From assembly GCA_023653245.1 (NCBI GenBank), contig JAMNXK010000005.1, positions 1-37,374 of the forward strand: DNA of 37,374 nucleotides, written 5' to 3'. How positions within the stretch are numbered: the stretch's first letter is position 1; each line of letters starts with the position of its first letter. Origin of the DNA: Tagaea sp. (GTDB taxonomy: Bacteria; Pseudomonadota; Alphaproteobacteria; CACIAM-22H2). Both the position numbers and the translations under genes were made by a program. The notes below the pieces were generated by a model that searched no databases, had not been told where the DNA came from, and saw only the letters and a program-made list of their open reading frames with translations. Shown here in pieces: positions 22,950 through 31,943 of this stretch.

Positions 22950-25334
22950 ATGCCAAACGACAGCCATCGACATCACACAACCGCGGTTGGCGGACACGGC
23001 GACCATGCCAGGCATGATCACGGCCATCACGCGGTCCCGAATGCGGCGATCGATCCCGTCTGCGGCATGAAGGTCGATCCGGCGACGGCAAAGCACAGTT
23101 CTTGGATCGACGGTCGTACGAGCTATTTTTGCTCGCTCTCATGCAAGTCGAAGTTCGACTCCAACCCCTCAAAATATACCGCACCGGCGCGGAAGGACGG
23201 CAGCACGCAACCGGCGGCGGTCCATGCGGTCTACACATGCCCGATGCATCCGCAGGTCCGCCGGGACGGTCCGGGAAGCTGCCCGATTTGCGGCATGGCG
23301 CTCGAACCCCTGGTTCCGGACGGTGGCGCAGGTCCGAGCCTCGAACTCAAGGACTTCACCCGGCGCTTTTGGATCGGCACGGCGATGACCGTGCCGGTGG
23401 TTCTGCTCGAAGCGGGCGGACACCTCGCGAACCTGCACCAGACGCTCGGGCAACAGAACGGCAACTACCTTCAAGCCCTGTTCGGCACGCCTGTCGTCCT
23501 TTGGGCAGGGTGGCCGCTCTTGACGCGTGGCTGGCAGTCGGTCGCTTTGCGCAGCCTGAATATGTTCACGTTGATCGCGATGGGTATCGGGATCGCGTTG
23601 ATCTACAGCCTCGTCGCCACGTTCGCGCCGGGCGTTTTCCCCGAAGCCCTGCGCGGCTCCGAAGGCGCGGTCGCGGTCTATTTCGAGGCGGCATCGGTGA
23701 TCACCGTTCTGGTCCTTCTCGGCCAGGTTCTCGAGCTGCGGGCGCGCGAGACGACGAGCGGCGCCATTCGCGCGCTGCTCGATCTCGCGCCGAAGACCGC
23801 GCGCAAGATCGCGCCGGACGGGTCCGAGACCGAAGTCCTGGTCGACGAAATCGCGGTGGGCGATCGTTTCCGGGTCCGGCCCGGGGAGAAGGTCCCCGTC
23901 GACGGCACGGTCGTGGAGGGGCGCAGCGCGGTCGACGAATCGATGGTCACGGGCGAGTCGATGCCGGTGACCAAGGATCTCGCTTCGAAAGTGATCGGCG
24001 GCACGGTCAACCGGAGCGGCGCGCTCATCGTGGAAGCGCGGAAGATCGGCCGCGACACGATGCTGGCGCAGATCGTCCACTTGGTCGCGCAAGCCCAGCG
24101 TAGCCGCGCGCCGATCCAACGGCTGGCCGACCAGGTTTCGGCTTGGTTCGTGCCGGCGGTGATCGCCGTCGCCGCGGCCGCGTTCGCGGCTTGGTATGTC
24201 TATGGGCCGGAACCCCGCTTCGCCCTGGGGCTGGTCGCGGCCGTGGCGGTTCTGATCATTGCCTGCCCTTGCGCGCTCGGCCTCGCCACGCCGATGTCGA
24301 TCATGGTCGGCGTCGGACGCGGCGCCGAAAGCGGGGTCCTGATCAAGAACGCGGAAGCGCTGGAGCGCATGGAGCGCGTCGATACCATCGTCGTCGACAA
24401 GACGGGGACTTTGACCGAGGGCAAGCCATCGGTCACGTCGATCGTGACGGCGCCCGGCGCCAGCGAACTCGACGTTCTGCGGCTCGCCGCGAGCGTGGAG
24501 CGGGCGAGCGAGCATCCGCTGGCGAACGCGATCGTTCGCGCGGCGGAAGCCAGGGGAATCGCCCTGGCGCCGGTAAGGGGCTTCGACTCGCCGACCGGCA
24601 AGGGCGCCGTCGGCACGGTCGACGATCGCCCGGTCGTGCTGGGGAACGCCGCGTTCCTCGCCGAGCGGGGGATCGCGGCCGATCCGTTGATGGAAGCCGC
24701 GGAGGAACTGCGGCGCGACGGGGCGACCGTGATCTTCGCCGGAATCGACGGCCGAGTGGCGGCGGCTCTGGCGATCGCCGATCCGATCAAGGAAACGACG
24801 CCCGACGCCATCGCCACGTTGCGACGGGAAGGCGTGCGGATCGTCATGCTCACGGGCGACAATCGCACCACAGCCCGGGCCGTCGCGGCGCGACTGGGGA
24901 TCGACGACGTCGAGGCCGAGGTTCTTCCCGAGCGCAAGAGCGAAATCGTCCGGTACTACAAGTCGGCGGGCGGCGTCGTCGCCATGGCCGGGGACGGCGT
25001 GAACGATGCGCCCGCTTTGGCGGCGGCGGACGTCGGGATCGCGATGGGCACGGGCACCGACGTGGCCATGGAGAGTGCGGGCGTGACGTTGTTGAAAGGC
25101 GACTTGACCGGCATCGTCCGGGCGCGGAGGCTGTCGCGCGCCACGATGCGGAACATCCGGCAGAATCTTTTCTTCGCCTTCGCCTACAACGTGGCGGGAA
25201 TTCCGGTTGCCGCCGGGGTTCTCTACCCGGCGTTCGGAATCCTGCTTTCGCCGATCGTCGCGGCGGCGGCCATGGCGTTGTCCTCGGTCAGTGTCATCGC
25301 GAACGCGGCGCGGCTGAGACGGTTCTCCCCATGA
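22950..25334 (+). CDS. copA: Copper-exporting P1B-1-type ATPase with YHS and heavy-metal-binding N-terminus
   Basis: A 794-residue inner-membrane Cu(I) pump. The N-terminus is histidine-rich (HRHH, HGDHARHDHGHH), then a YHS domain (about 34-76, DPVCGMKVD ... YFCSLSCKSKF), then a heavy-metal-binding zinc-ribbon-like domain (about 95-121, YTCPMHPQV ... GSCPICGMALEP). No classical HMA domain is present. The pump core has TGES, CPC at 439-441, D483 in DKTGTL, SEHPLA and GDGVNDAPALA. The membrane signatures AYN in helix 7 and MALSS in helix 8 define the copper class. A separate CopZ-like chaperone follows. GGGGAAGAG precedes the ATG. Confidence 0.95.
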   Translation: MPNDSHRHHTTAVGGHGDHARHDHGHHAVPNAAIDPVCGMKVDPATAKHSSWIDGRTSYFCSLSCKSKFDSNPSKYTAPARKDGSTQPAAVHAVYTCPMHPQVRRDGPGSCPICGMALEPLVPDGGAGPSLELKDFTRRFWIGTAMTVPVVLLEAGGHLANLHQTLGQQNGNYLQALFGTPVVLWAGWPLLTRGWQSVALRSLNMFTLIAMGIGIALIYSLVATFAPGVFPEALRGSEGAVAVYFEAASVITVLVLLGQVLELRARETTSGAIRALLDLAPKTARKIAPDGSETEVLVDEIAVGDRFRVRPGEKVPVDGTVVEGRSAVDESMVTGESMPVTKDLASKVIGGTVNRSGALIVEARKIGRDTMLAQIVHLVAQAQRSRAPIQRLADQVSAWFVPAVIAVAAAAFAAWYVYGPEPRFALGLVAAVAVLIIACPCALGLATPMSIMVGVGRGAESGVLIKNAEALERMERVDTIVVDKTGTLTEGKPSVTSIVTAPGASELDVLRLAASVERASEHPLANAIVRAAEARGIALAPVRGFDSPTGKGAVGTVDDRPVVLGNAAFLAERGIAADPLMEAAEELRRDGATVIFAGIDGRVAAALAIADPIKETTPDAIATLRREGVRIVMLTGDNRTTARAVAARLGIDDVEAEVLPERKSEIVRYYKSAGGVVAMAGDGVNDAPALAAADVGIAMGTGTDVAMESAGVTLLKGDLTGIVRARRLSRATMRNIRQNLFFAFAYNVAGIPVAAGVLYPAFGILLSPIVAAAAMALSSVSVIANAARLRRFSP

Positions 25335-25513
25335 CCGCCAATTCCGCTCCGGCGTCTATACTTGCGGACTTCTATGCGCCGTCCCTATTGACCTTGCCGA
25401 GATCGGAAGCCCCAAGAAGGAGCGGCCAGGAAACGGTGGATCGCACGATCCGCTCGAAGTTTCTGGGACGGCCTTTGACGACGTGCGAACCAACCGAAGA
25501 GGAGGACCGGCCG

Positions 25514-25714
25514 ATGACCAAAGTTTTGAATGTTGAGAACATGCATTGCGGCGGCTGCGTGAAGAGCGTAACGCGCGCGATCAAGAGCGTCGCGCCCGCC
25601 GCCGAAATCGCCGCCGACGTAGCCCGACGGACGGTCGAGATTCGCGGCGTCGCGGACATGCCGAAGATCCAGCGGGCGCTCGACGACGCGGGATTTCCCG
25701 GGCGCCTCGCATGA
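25514..25714 (+). CDS. CopZ-like HMA-domain copper chaperone
   Basis: A 66-residue single HMA domain with MHCGGC (cysteines 12 and 15) and a beta-alpha-beta pattern, ending with ADMPKIQRALDDAGFP. It would carry Cu(I) in the cytoplasm to the copper ATPase, which lacks its own HMA domain. AGGAGG lies upstream of the ATG. The 179-base gap after copA suggests its own promoter, but none is clear. Confidence 0.9.
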   Translation: MTKVLNVENMHCGGCVKSVTRAIKSVAPAAEIAADVARRTVEIRGVADMPKIQRALDDAGFPGRLA

Positions 25715-25766
25715 TGTCCTTGTTGCGAGCAGGCCAACGGTGCCGGGCGCGATTCGTATATCGGTC

Positions 25767-26810
25767 ATGACGAATGCAGGTATGTCGCGGGACGGTCCCG
25801 GCGGGCCCACGCTCGCGCTCACCATGGGCGAGCCGTCCGGAATCGGACCCGAAATCGCCATCGATGCTTGGTCCCGGCTCCGGGAGGGGCCCGTCACGTT
25901 CGCGTGGTTCGGCGATCCCGCGCTGCTTGCCGCGACGGGCGCGCGCATCGGCCGCCGTATCGCGATTCGGGTGATCGGGAGCATCTCCGAAGCGCCGGCG
26001 GCGTTTCGCGACGCGCTGCCGGTCGTGCCGATTGAAATTCCGGTCGCGGCCGATCCGGGCGCCCCAAATCCGGCGAATGCGCGGGCGGTGCTGCGTTCCA
26101 TCGATCTTGCCGTCGCCGCCTGCGTTCGCGGCGAGGCTGCCGCCGTGGTCACGAGCCCAATCCAGAAGGCGACCCTCTACGCGGCCGGCTTCCGGCATCC
26201 CGGGCATACCGAGTACTTGGGCGAGATCGCGGGCGGGAGCGCGGCGCCGGTGATGATGCTGGTATGCCCCGAGCTGCGGGTCGTTCCCGTCACCATCCAC
26301 GTGTCGCTTCGCGACGCGATCGCGAATTTGACGACGGAGGCCATCGTCGCTATAGCGCGGACGGTGGACAAGGCGCTTCGGCGCGAATTCGCGGTCGCGT
26401 CGCCGAGACTCGCCGTGGCGGGTCTCAATCCGCATGCCGGGGAACAAGACTCGATGGGCAAGGAAGACTCGGGAACCGTCGCCCCGGCCGTGGCGATCCT
26501 CCGGAAGGAAGGTATCGACGCCGTCGGCCCGCTTCCACCCGACACCATGTTCACGCCGAGGGCGCGCCGGACCTACGACGCGGCGATCTGCATGTATCAC
26601 GATCAGGCATTGATTCCCCTCAAGACGCTCGATGTCGATGGCGGGGTGAACGTCACGCTGGGCTTGTCGGTGGTTCGGACGTCCCCCGATCACGGGACCG
26701 CGTTGGATATCGCGGGGCGGGGGATCGCCGATCCGTCCAGCCTCGTCGCGGCGATCCGGCTGGCGGCCGAAATCGCCGAGAACCGCGCCAAAGGAGAACG
26801 TGAATGTTGA
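25767..26810 (+). CDS. pdxA: 4-hydroxythreonine-4-phosphate dehydrogenase PdxA
   Basis: Oxidises 4-phosphohydroxy-L-threonine in the DXP-dependent pathway to pyridoxal phosphate. The 347-residue protein has [16 protein letters not shown] at the N-terminus, the metal-site histidines in [17 protein letters not shown] and [11 protein letters not shown], and [16 protein letters not shown]. All are canonical. The start is uncertain: GTG 25740, ATG 25767 and ATG 25782 are all possible and none has a strong ribosome site. The end overlaps pdxJ by seven bases, a strong sign of coupling. Confidence 0.92.
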   Translation: MTNAGMSRDGPGGPTLALTMGEPSGIGPEIAIDAWSRLREGPVTFAWFGDPALLAATGARIGRRIAIRVIGSISEAPAAFRDALPVVPIEIPVAADPGAPNPANARAVLRSIDLAVAACVRGEAAAVVTSPIQKATLYAAGFRHPGHTEYLGEIAGGSAAPVMMLVCPELRVVPVTIHVSLRDAIANLTTEAIVAIARTVDKALRREFAVASPRLAVAGLNPHAGEQDSMGKEDSGTVAPAVAILRKEGIDAVGPLPPDTMFTPRARRTYDAAICMYHDQALIPLKTLDVDGGVNVTLGLSVVRTSPDHGTALDIAGRGIADPSSLVAAIRLAAEIAENRAKGEREC

Positions 26811-27529
26811 GGTTAGGAGTGAATGTCGATCACGTCGCCACGATCCGAAACGCGCGCGGCGGTATCCATCCCGATCCCGTCGCGGCGGCAAAGATCGCCC
26901 TCGCGGCGGGCGCCGACGGCATCACCGCGCATCTGCGCGAGGACCGTCGCCACATCCGCGACGACGACATGCGCCGTCTGCGCCACGAGATCGCGGCGCC
27001 ATTGAATTTCGAGATGGCCGCGACGGCGGAGATGCTGGAAATCGCGCTGGAGCTCCGACCCCACGCCTGCTGTCTGGTGCCGGAGCGGCGCTCTGAGGTC
27101 ACGACGGAAGGCGGCCTGGACGCCGCCGCGGGCGGATCGGCGCTGGCGAGCTTCATCGCGCGGCTTCGGGAGGCGGGGATCCGGATCTCCCTGTTCATCG
27201 ACCCCGATCCGCGGCAGTTGGACGCCGCCAAACGCGTCGGCGCGCACGTGGTGGAATTGCACACCGGAACCTACGCGCACGCGACCGGTTCGGTCGTCGC
27301 GCAGGAACTCGGCCGACTCAGGGATTCCGCCCGATACGCCGCCGCTTTGGGGCTGGAGTGCCATGCGGGGCACGGGCTCGATTTCGACAATGTCGGTCCG
27401 GTCGCGGCCATCCCGGAGCTGGTGGAGCTCAATATCGGCCACTTCCTGGTCGGCGAGGCGGTGTTCGGCGGGCTTGGCGGCTCGGTCCGAACGATGCGCC
27501 GATTGATGGATTCGGCCCGAGCGACGTGA
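26804..27529 (+). CDS. pdxJ: Pyridoxine 5'-phosphate synthase PdxJ
   Basis: Condenses the PdxA product with 1-deoxyxylulose 5-phosphate to pyridoxine 5'-phosphate. The 241-residue TIM-barrel protein shows [50 protein letters not shown] and [14 protein letters not shown], covering the known phosphate- and substrate-binding residues. It overlaps pdxA and ends 45 bases before the response-regulator gene. Why two PLP genes sit inside copper genes is unclear; they may be original chromosome, or the PLP supply may be useful under copper stress. Confidence 0.95.
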   Translation: MLRLGVNVDHVATIRNARGGIHPDPVAAAKIALAAGADGITAHLREDRRHIRDDDMRRLRHEIAAPLNFEMAATAEMLEIALELRPHACCLVPERRSEVTTEGGLDAAAGGSALASFIARLREAGIRISLFIDPDPRQLDAAKRVGAHVVELHTGTYAHATGSVVAQELGRLRDSARYAAALGLECHAGHGLDFDNVGPVAAIPELVELNIGHFLVGEAVFGGLGGSVRTMRRLMDSARAT

Positions 27530-27574
27530 GCGCGGAATTCGGGTAAAGATCCGTTCGGGAAGGCTTCCGCCGAA

Positions 27575-28285
27575 ATGACCGCTTCGATCCACATTCTCGT
27601 CGTCGACGACGACTCGGAAATCCGCGACTTGCTGAAGCGATTTCTCGCGCGGAGCGGATTTCGCGTGACCTCTGTGGCCGATGGCGCGGGGATGCGCTCG
27701 ACGCTCGCGCAAGGCGGGATCGACTTGATCGTGCTCGATGTGATGATGCCCGGTGAGGACGGTTTGACGCTCTGCCGGCAATTGCGGGCCAAGTCGGTCA
27801 CGCCGATCATCATGCTCACCGCGATGGGCGACGAGACGGATCGGATCGTCGGTCTCGAAATGGGCGCCGACGACTATCTGGCCAAGCCGTTCAATCCCCG
27901 GGAACTGCTGGCGCGCATCAAGGCCGTCTTGCGCCGCAGCGGACAAGGCGTGCGCGCCGGCACCGGAAGCGTCTTGGGCTTCGACGGCTGGAAGATCGAC
28001 CTGACTAAGCGCGAACTGGTGTCGCCGAAGGGGGAACTCGTCGACCTCACTGGCGGCGAGTTCGATCTGCTGGTTGCGTTCGCCGAGCATCCGCAACGGA
28101 CGCTCTCGCGCGATCAGCTCTTGGACCTGACGCGCGGCCGGATGGGCTCCCCCTACGACCGCAGCATCGACATTCAAGTCAGTCGATTGCGCCAGAAGAT
28201 GGGCGAGGACGCCAAGGAATCGAAACTGATCAAGACCGTCCGGAGCATCGGATACATCTTCTCGACGAAAGTGACGGTGTCGTGA
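27575..28285 (+). CDS. OmpR-family response regulator
   Basis: A 236-residue regulator: receiver domain (1-120) with acidic pocket DDD (11-13), phosphorylated D55 in LIVLDVMMPGEDG and K105 in LAKPF, then an OmpR/PhoB winged-helix domain (about 135-232) ending DIQVSRLRQKMGE and TVRSIGYIF. It overlaps the sensor kinase gene as GTGA. Proteins of this class bind direct repeats one helical turn apart, as in the three GNNAC-NNTTC-GTTAC sites here. Being inside the copper genes, it is a likely copper regulator, but its signal is not shown by the sequence. Confidence 0.92.
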   Translation: MTASIHILVVDDDSEIRDLLKRFLARSGFRVTSVADGAGMRSTLAQGGIDLIVLDVMMPGEDGLTLCRQLRAKSVTPIIMLTAMGDETDRIVGLEMGADDYLAKPFNPRELLARIKAVLRRSGQGVRAGTGSVLGFDGWKIDLTKRELVSPKGELVDLTGGEFDLLVAFAEHPQRTLSRDQLLDLTRGRMGSPYDRSIDIQVSRLRQKMGEDAKESKLIKTVRSIGYIFSTKVTVS

Positions 28286-29634
28286 TCCGGTGGTGGCCGC
28301 GCCGACTGTCGAGCCTTTACGCGCGCGCTATCGCCGTGCTCGTACTGGCGGTTCTGGTGTCCCATGCGCTGAGCATGGCCCTCTATCATTTCGAATTCGT
28401 CGAGCGGCTGACCGAGTCGCAAGAGGAGCGGCTGGCTGAGAAGCTGGAGGCGATGAAGCATCTGCTGGAATCGGCGCCCGAGGACGCGCGCGAAGCGATC
28501 GCGCATACGATCGGCGGCGCCTCTATCGAGGCGCATTGGCACCGGCAGAACGCCATCGCCCAGACTCCCGACGAGGACGAGTACGCGCGCTCCGTCGCCG
28601 CGCGGCTGACGGAGCGGCTGGCCGGAATCGGCGTCGACGATATCCGGGTCGCCACCGGTGCGGCGCCCGACTCGGCCGCCCAGCCGCGGCTGCTTATGGT
28701 GTCCATGCGGCTGTCCGACGGAACCTGGGTCAACGCGAGTTCCGGCGTCTATCACGCGCCGGGCGGCGGGCTGAAGAGCGCTCTGCTGTCGACCATCCTG
28801 ATGGCGTTGGCCGTGGTTCCGGTCGGAATTTGGCTCCTCCGGCTCGCGATCCGGCCGTTGCGCGTGTTCTCCGAGGCCGCCGATCGCCTCGGAAGGGACG
28901 TGCATGCGCCGCCGATTCCGGAATCCGGCCCGGCGGAAGTGGCGCAGACCGCGCGGACGTTCAACGATATGCAAAGGAAAATCGGCAAGCTCTTGGCCGA
29001 TCGAACCACGATGCTCGCGGCGGTTTCGCACGATCTTAGGACTCCGTTGACGCGACTGAGGCTTCGGGCGGAGCTGGTGGACGATGCAGAGCAGCAGGCG
29101 AAAATCGTTGCCGACATCGTCGAGATGGAGGCGATGGTCGACTCCACCTTGGCGTTCTTCCGCGACGACGCCGTCGCGGAGGCGAAGCGCCCCATCGAAT
29201 TCGCTTCGTTCGTGCGTACCGTGGTGAACGAATGGGCTGACTTCGGGCATGAGGTCGTCTTGCTCGACTGCGTGCCGTGCGCGATCGAAGGCCGGCCGGT
29301 GGCGCTGAAGCGCGCTTTGGTGAATTTGATCGAGAACGCGACGAAGTACGGCGACCGCGCCCGCGTGTCGCTCGTTCGGCTGACCGACGAAGCGGTCCTG
29401 ACGATCGACGACGATGGTCCCGGCGTGCCACGGGAACGGCTGGAGGACGTGTTCGAGCCGTTCGTTCGTCTAGAGACGTCGCGAAGCCGCACGACCGGGG
29501 GAGTGGGTCTTGGGCTCGCGTTGGTTCGCGGCGTCGTACGCTCGCATGGCGGGTCGGTAGCGCTTGAGAATCTCGACGGCCGGGGATTGCGCGCGACGGT
29601 TCGTTTGCCGCTGACCGCCGGAGGCGCGGCGTGA
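28282..29634 (+). CDS. Membrane sensor histidine kinase
   Basis: A 450-residue kinase: helix 1 (about 13-33), a periplasmic sensor domain (about 34-170) with histidines in [16 protein letters not shown] that could bind metal, helix 2 (about 171-190), HAMP, the phospho-accepting H250 in [16 protein letters not shown], and an ATPase domain with [18 protein letters not shown] and [11 protein letters not shown]. The general type is EnvZ-like. The GTG start and the cytochrome start both use four-base GTGA overlaps, so regulator, kinase and cytochrome form one coupled unit. Confidence 0.92.
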   Translation: MIRWWPRRLSSLYARAIAVLVLAVLVSHALSMALYHFEFVERLTESQEERLAEKLEAMKHLLESAPEDAREAIAHTIGGASIEAHWHRQNAIAQTPDEDEYARSVAARLTERLAGIGVDDIRVATGAAPDSAAQPRLLMVSMRLSDGTWVNASSGVYHAPGGGLKSALLSTILMALAVVPVGIWLLRLAIRPLRVFSEAADRLGRDVHAPPIPESGPAEVAQTARTFNDMQRKIGKLLADRTTMLAAVSHDLRTPLTRLRLRAELVDDAEQQAKIVADIVEMEAMVDSTLAFFRDDAVAEAKRPIEFASFVRTVVNEWADFGHEVVLLDCVPCAIEGRPVALKRALVNLIENATKYGDRARVSLVRLTDEAVLTIDDDGPGVPRERLEDVFEPFVRLETSRSRTTGGVGLGLALVRGVVRSHGGSVALENLDGRGLRATVRLPLTAGGAA

Positions 29635-30089
29635 AGGCGCCGATATGGGCCGCAGCGATCGCAGTTCTTGTCGCGGTGATCGGCCTGGGCGCGTATTTCT
29701 CGTTCCTTCATGGCTCTTCCGAGCTGCGGCCGGACTCCGCCTCCATCGGCAAGGGCGAGCGGGTTTACGCGGAGTTCTGCGCTTCGTGCCATGGCGCGAA
29801 TCTGGAAGGCCAACCCGATTGGCGGGTCCGCAAGCCGGACGGGAGGCTTCCGGCGCCGCCGCACGACGCGACGGGGCATACTTGGCATCATCCGATGCCC
29901 GACCTGTTTGCGCTTACGAAATACGGCGTCGGTCGGTTCGCCGGTCCGAACTATCGGTCGGACATGCCGGCTTTCGAAGGGCAATTGTCGGACGACGAGA
30001 TTTGGGCGGTATTGGCCTTCATTCACAGCCGCTGGCCGGATGACATCAAATCGCGCTACGCGCAGATCGACCGACGCCGCTCGCAATAG
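29631..30089 (+). CDS. Membrane-anchored or exported c-type cytochrome
   Basis: A 152-residue protein with an N-terminal hydrophobic helix (about 5-27), probably an uncleaved anchor, and one heme-c site CASCH (50-54). M112 in RSDMPAF is the likely sixth ligand. The general layout is a class I cytochrome c of the small mono-heme type. It follows the kinase with a GTGA overlap. It could accept or deliver electrons for the copper oxidases downstream, or act with the sensor; neither is shown. Confidence 0.88.
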   Translation: MKAPIWAAAIAVLVAVIGLGAYFSFLHGSSELRPDSASIGKGERVYAEFCASCHGANLEGQPDWRVRKPDGRLPAPPHDATGHTWHHPMPDLFALTKYGVGRFAGPNYRSDMPAFEGQLSDDEIWAVLAFIHSRWPDDIKSRYAQIDRRRSQ

Positions 30090-30096
30090 CTGGCCG

Positions 30097-30111
30097 GATA
30101 CAATTCGTTAC
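30097..30111 (+). promoter_or_regulatory. Candidate response-regulator box upstream of the exported-protein/TolC/oxidase operon
   Basis: GATAC-AATTC-GTTAC lies seven bases after the cytochrome stop and ends 79 bases before the next start (30191). It shares thirteen consecutive bases, ACAATTCGTTACG (30100-30112), with the site upstream of MipA. A partial copy, TTAGTTAC, occurs at 30154-30161. Orientation and distance relative to the gene match the other two sites. Confidence 0.5.
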
Positions 30112-30190
30112 GTAAACCCCTCGGTGCGGAAACACGGCGGATACATGCGGCGCTTAGTTACATGGCGTTCATGATGCCGAGAGGGTTCAG

Positions 30191-30514
30191 GTGAGCAAGA
30201 GAAGAGTCGAGTTCCGAAGTGGTCCCAGGCGGGTCGTCGGTTCAAGTTTGGTTGCCATCGCCTTGGCGGCTTCGGGCGCATCTTTCGTCGCGGCGCAGAC
30301 GCCGCCGCGTTCGCAGCAAAGCGCACCCAACGCCATCGCGCCGCTGCTGGAACCTCGCCAGAGGCCCCAAACCGGAGAAGGCTCGACGTTCGTTCCGCCG
30401 CCCGCAGTCGCGGACGAGCGCGAACTCGACTGGCGTGCGGCCAACGAAGAGGCCGCGCGGCTTGGCGGTCATGTCGGCCAGGCCCGCGAGCGGCCACCCG
30501 CCCCGCGCCGCTGA
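30191..30514 (+). CDS. Small exported protein, unknown function
   Basis: A 107-residue protein starting GTG, with a basic N-terminus and a hydrophobic signal (about 15-35, ending VAA-QT). The mature part is proline- and glutamine-rich, without cysteine, histidine or methionine clusters except one HVGQ, and probably disordered. I recognise no family. It is the first gene after the GTTAC-type box and lies 25 bases before the TolC-like gene, so it likely belongs to that efflux/oxidase operon. Confidence 0.65.
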   Translation: MSKRRVEFRSGPRRVVGSSLVAIALAASGASFVAAQTPPRSQQSAPNAIAPLLEPRQRPQTGEGSTFVPPPAVADERELDWRAANEEAARLGGHVGQARERPPAPRR

Positions 30515-30539
30515 ATTCGACACATTGGAGATCGCCGGC

Positions 30540-31904
30540 ATGCGTATTCGTGCGTTGAGAGGACTTCTGGTCGCGGCTTCCGCCGCCTCGTTCGTGGCGG
30601 GATGCGCCGTCGCGACCGGCCCGTCCGGCGTCGCGCCGTCGATGTCGGATCGAGGACAAGTCGCGGCCGAGTCGCGGGCGGGATATCCGGACGTACCGGC
30701 GATCCGATCGCGCTTGTCTTCGCTGATTTCCGGCACCGTCGATGCGGATGCGGCGGTCAGGATCGCGCTTCTCGCCAGTCCCGACTTGCATCGCATCTAC
30801 TTCGATCTGCGCATTACGCCCGAGACGATCCTCGCGGCGGTCGACGCGACCGGTCCGGAAGACGCGGTGGAACTCCGCTTCGTCGAGAGAGCGTTGGGTG
30901 AATTGCGCCGCTCGTCGTCCGAGGTCGAAGCCTTGAATTTCGAGACCGCCAAACTCGCCGCGGCCGGCGAGATCGCCAGACTTGCGCTCGACGTCCGCAA
31001 GGCCCACGCGGCGGCGGTCGGCGCCAACCAAGTCGCAAATCTCGTCGATGGAGCGAAAATGGCCTCGGAGGCGGCGGCGGAGTTGGGGCGCCGGATGGCC
31101 CGAGTCGGAAACTGGCCGCGCCTCAACGAATTCCGGGAGAGCGCCGCGCTCGGCGAAGCCAGCGTGCAAGCCGCGCGCGCGCGGCAAGCGTCGCTGGTCG
31201 CGCGGAATCGTCTGACGCGCCTCCTCGGCGTTTGGGGCGAGGACGCGCGCTATCGGCTGCCGGACGCATTGCCCGGGTTGCCGGACGCGCTGCCGACGAT
31301 CGCCGATCCCGAAGCACTGGCCCTCGCCCAACGTTACGATCTACGCGCCTTGACGATCGAGATCGCCGCCGAGGTCCGCGAGTTCGAGCTCGACGGGTAC
31401 GACAAGGCGAGCGTACCGGTAAGCGAGTTCCGCGAGATGCCGGTCGGCCGCGCGCTCGGCGCCGGCGCGCCTGAGCGCCGGGTTCGCGTCCCGATCTTCG
31501 ATCTCTCGGCTCAAGCCGGCGCCGCAAAGCAAGCGCGGTTCATGGCGCTGGTGAACCAAGCGTCGCGGCTGTCGATCAATGTCCGCGCGGACGCCCGCGA
31601 AGCTTACGTCGCCTACCGCACCGCCTTCGACATCGCGCGCCACTACTCGACTCACATGCTGCCCTTGCAGACGCGAATCATGGACGAGAGCGTTCTTCGC
31701 TACAACGGCATGCTGCAAAGCGTTTTCGAACTGCTGGCGGATGCGCGTCAGCGGACGGCGGTGGAGGTCGCGGCGACGGAAGCTTTACGCGACTTTTGGA
31801 TCGCGGACGCCGACAGGCGCGGCGCGCTGATCGGCGGCGGCTATGCGGGCGCCATGCCCGCCGCGTCCGTACCGGGGGGCGGCGCCGCCGCGCCGGGTCA
31901 CTGA
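30540..31904 (+). CDS. TolC-family outer-membrane lipoprotein
   Basis: A 454-residue TolC/OEP-type protein. The N-terminus ends in the lipobox FVAGC (lipidated C22), as in CusC-like channels. Long alpha-helical coiled regions (about 110-230 and 330-420) and a repeated overall architecture fit the outer-membrane efflux fold. GGAGA precedes the ATG. No RND pump or membrane-fusion protein gene is adjacent, so its inner-membrane partner is either elsewhere or absent. It probably belongs to the copper export and oxidation operon, and its maturation needs LspA and Lnt activity. Confidence 0.82.
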   Translation: MRIRALRGLLVAASAASFVAGCAVATGPSGVAPSMSDRGQVAAESRAGYPDVPAIRSRLSSLISGTVDADAAVRIALLASPDLHRIYFDLRITPETILAAVDATGPEDAVELRFVERALGELRRSSSEVEALNFETAKLAAAGEIARLALDVRKAHAAAVGANQVANLVDGAKMASEAAAELGRRMARVGNWPRLNEFRESAALGEASVQAARARQASLVARNRLTRLLGVWGEDARYRLPDALPGLPDALPTIADPEALALAQRYDLRALTIEIAAEVREFELDGYDKASVPVSEFREMPVGRALGAGAPERRVRVPIFDLSAQAGAAKQARFMALVNQASRLSINVRADAREAYVAYRTAFDIARHYSTHMLPLQTRIMDESVLRYNGMLQSVFELLADARQRTAVEVAATEALRDFWIADADRRGALIGGGYAGAMPAASVPGGGAAAPGH

Positions 31905-31943
31905 ATCCGGTCTTGACGTTGGGTGTTCACTTGGGAGTTTCGG

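Noticed and set aside
25370..25420. A possible CueR-type operator (CCTTGCC ... GGAAG) between copA and the chaperone gene
   Set aside because: The halves match poorly and no MerR-type regulator is in the window, so I do not call it.
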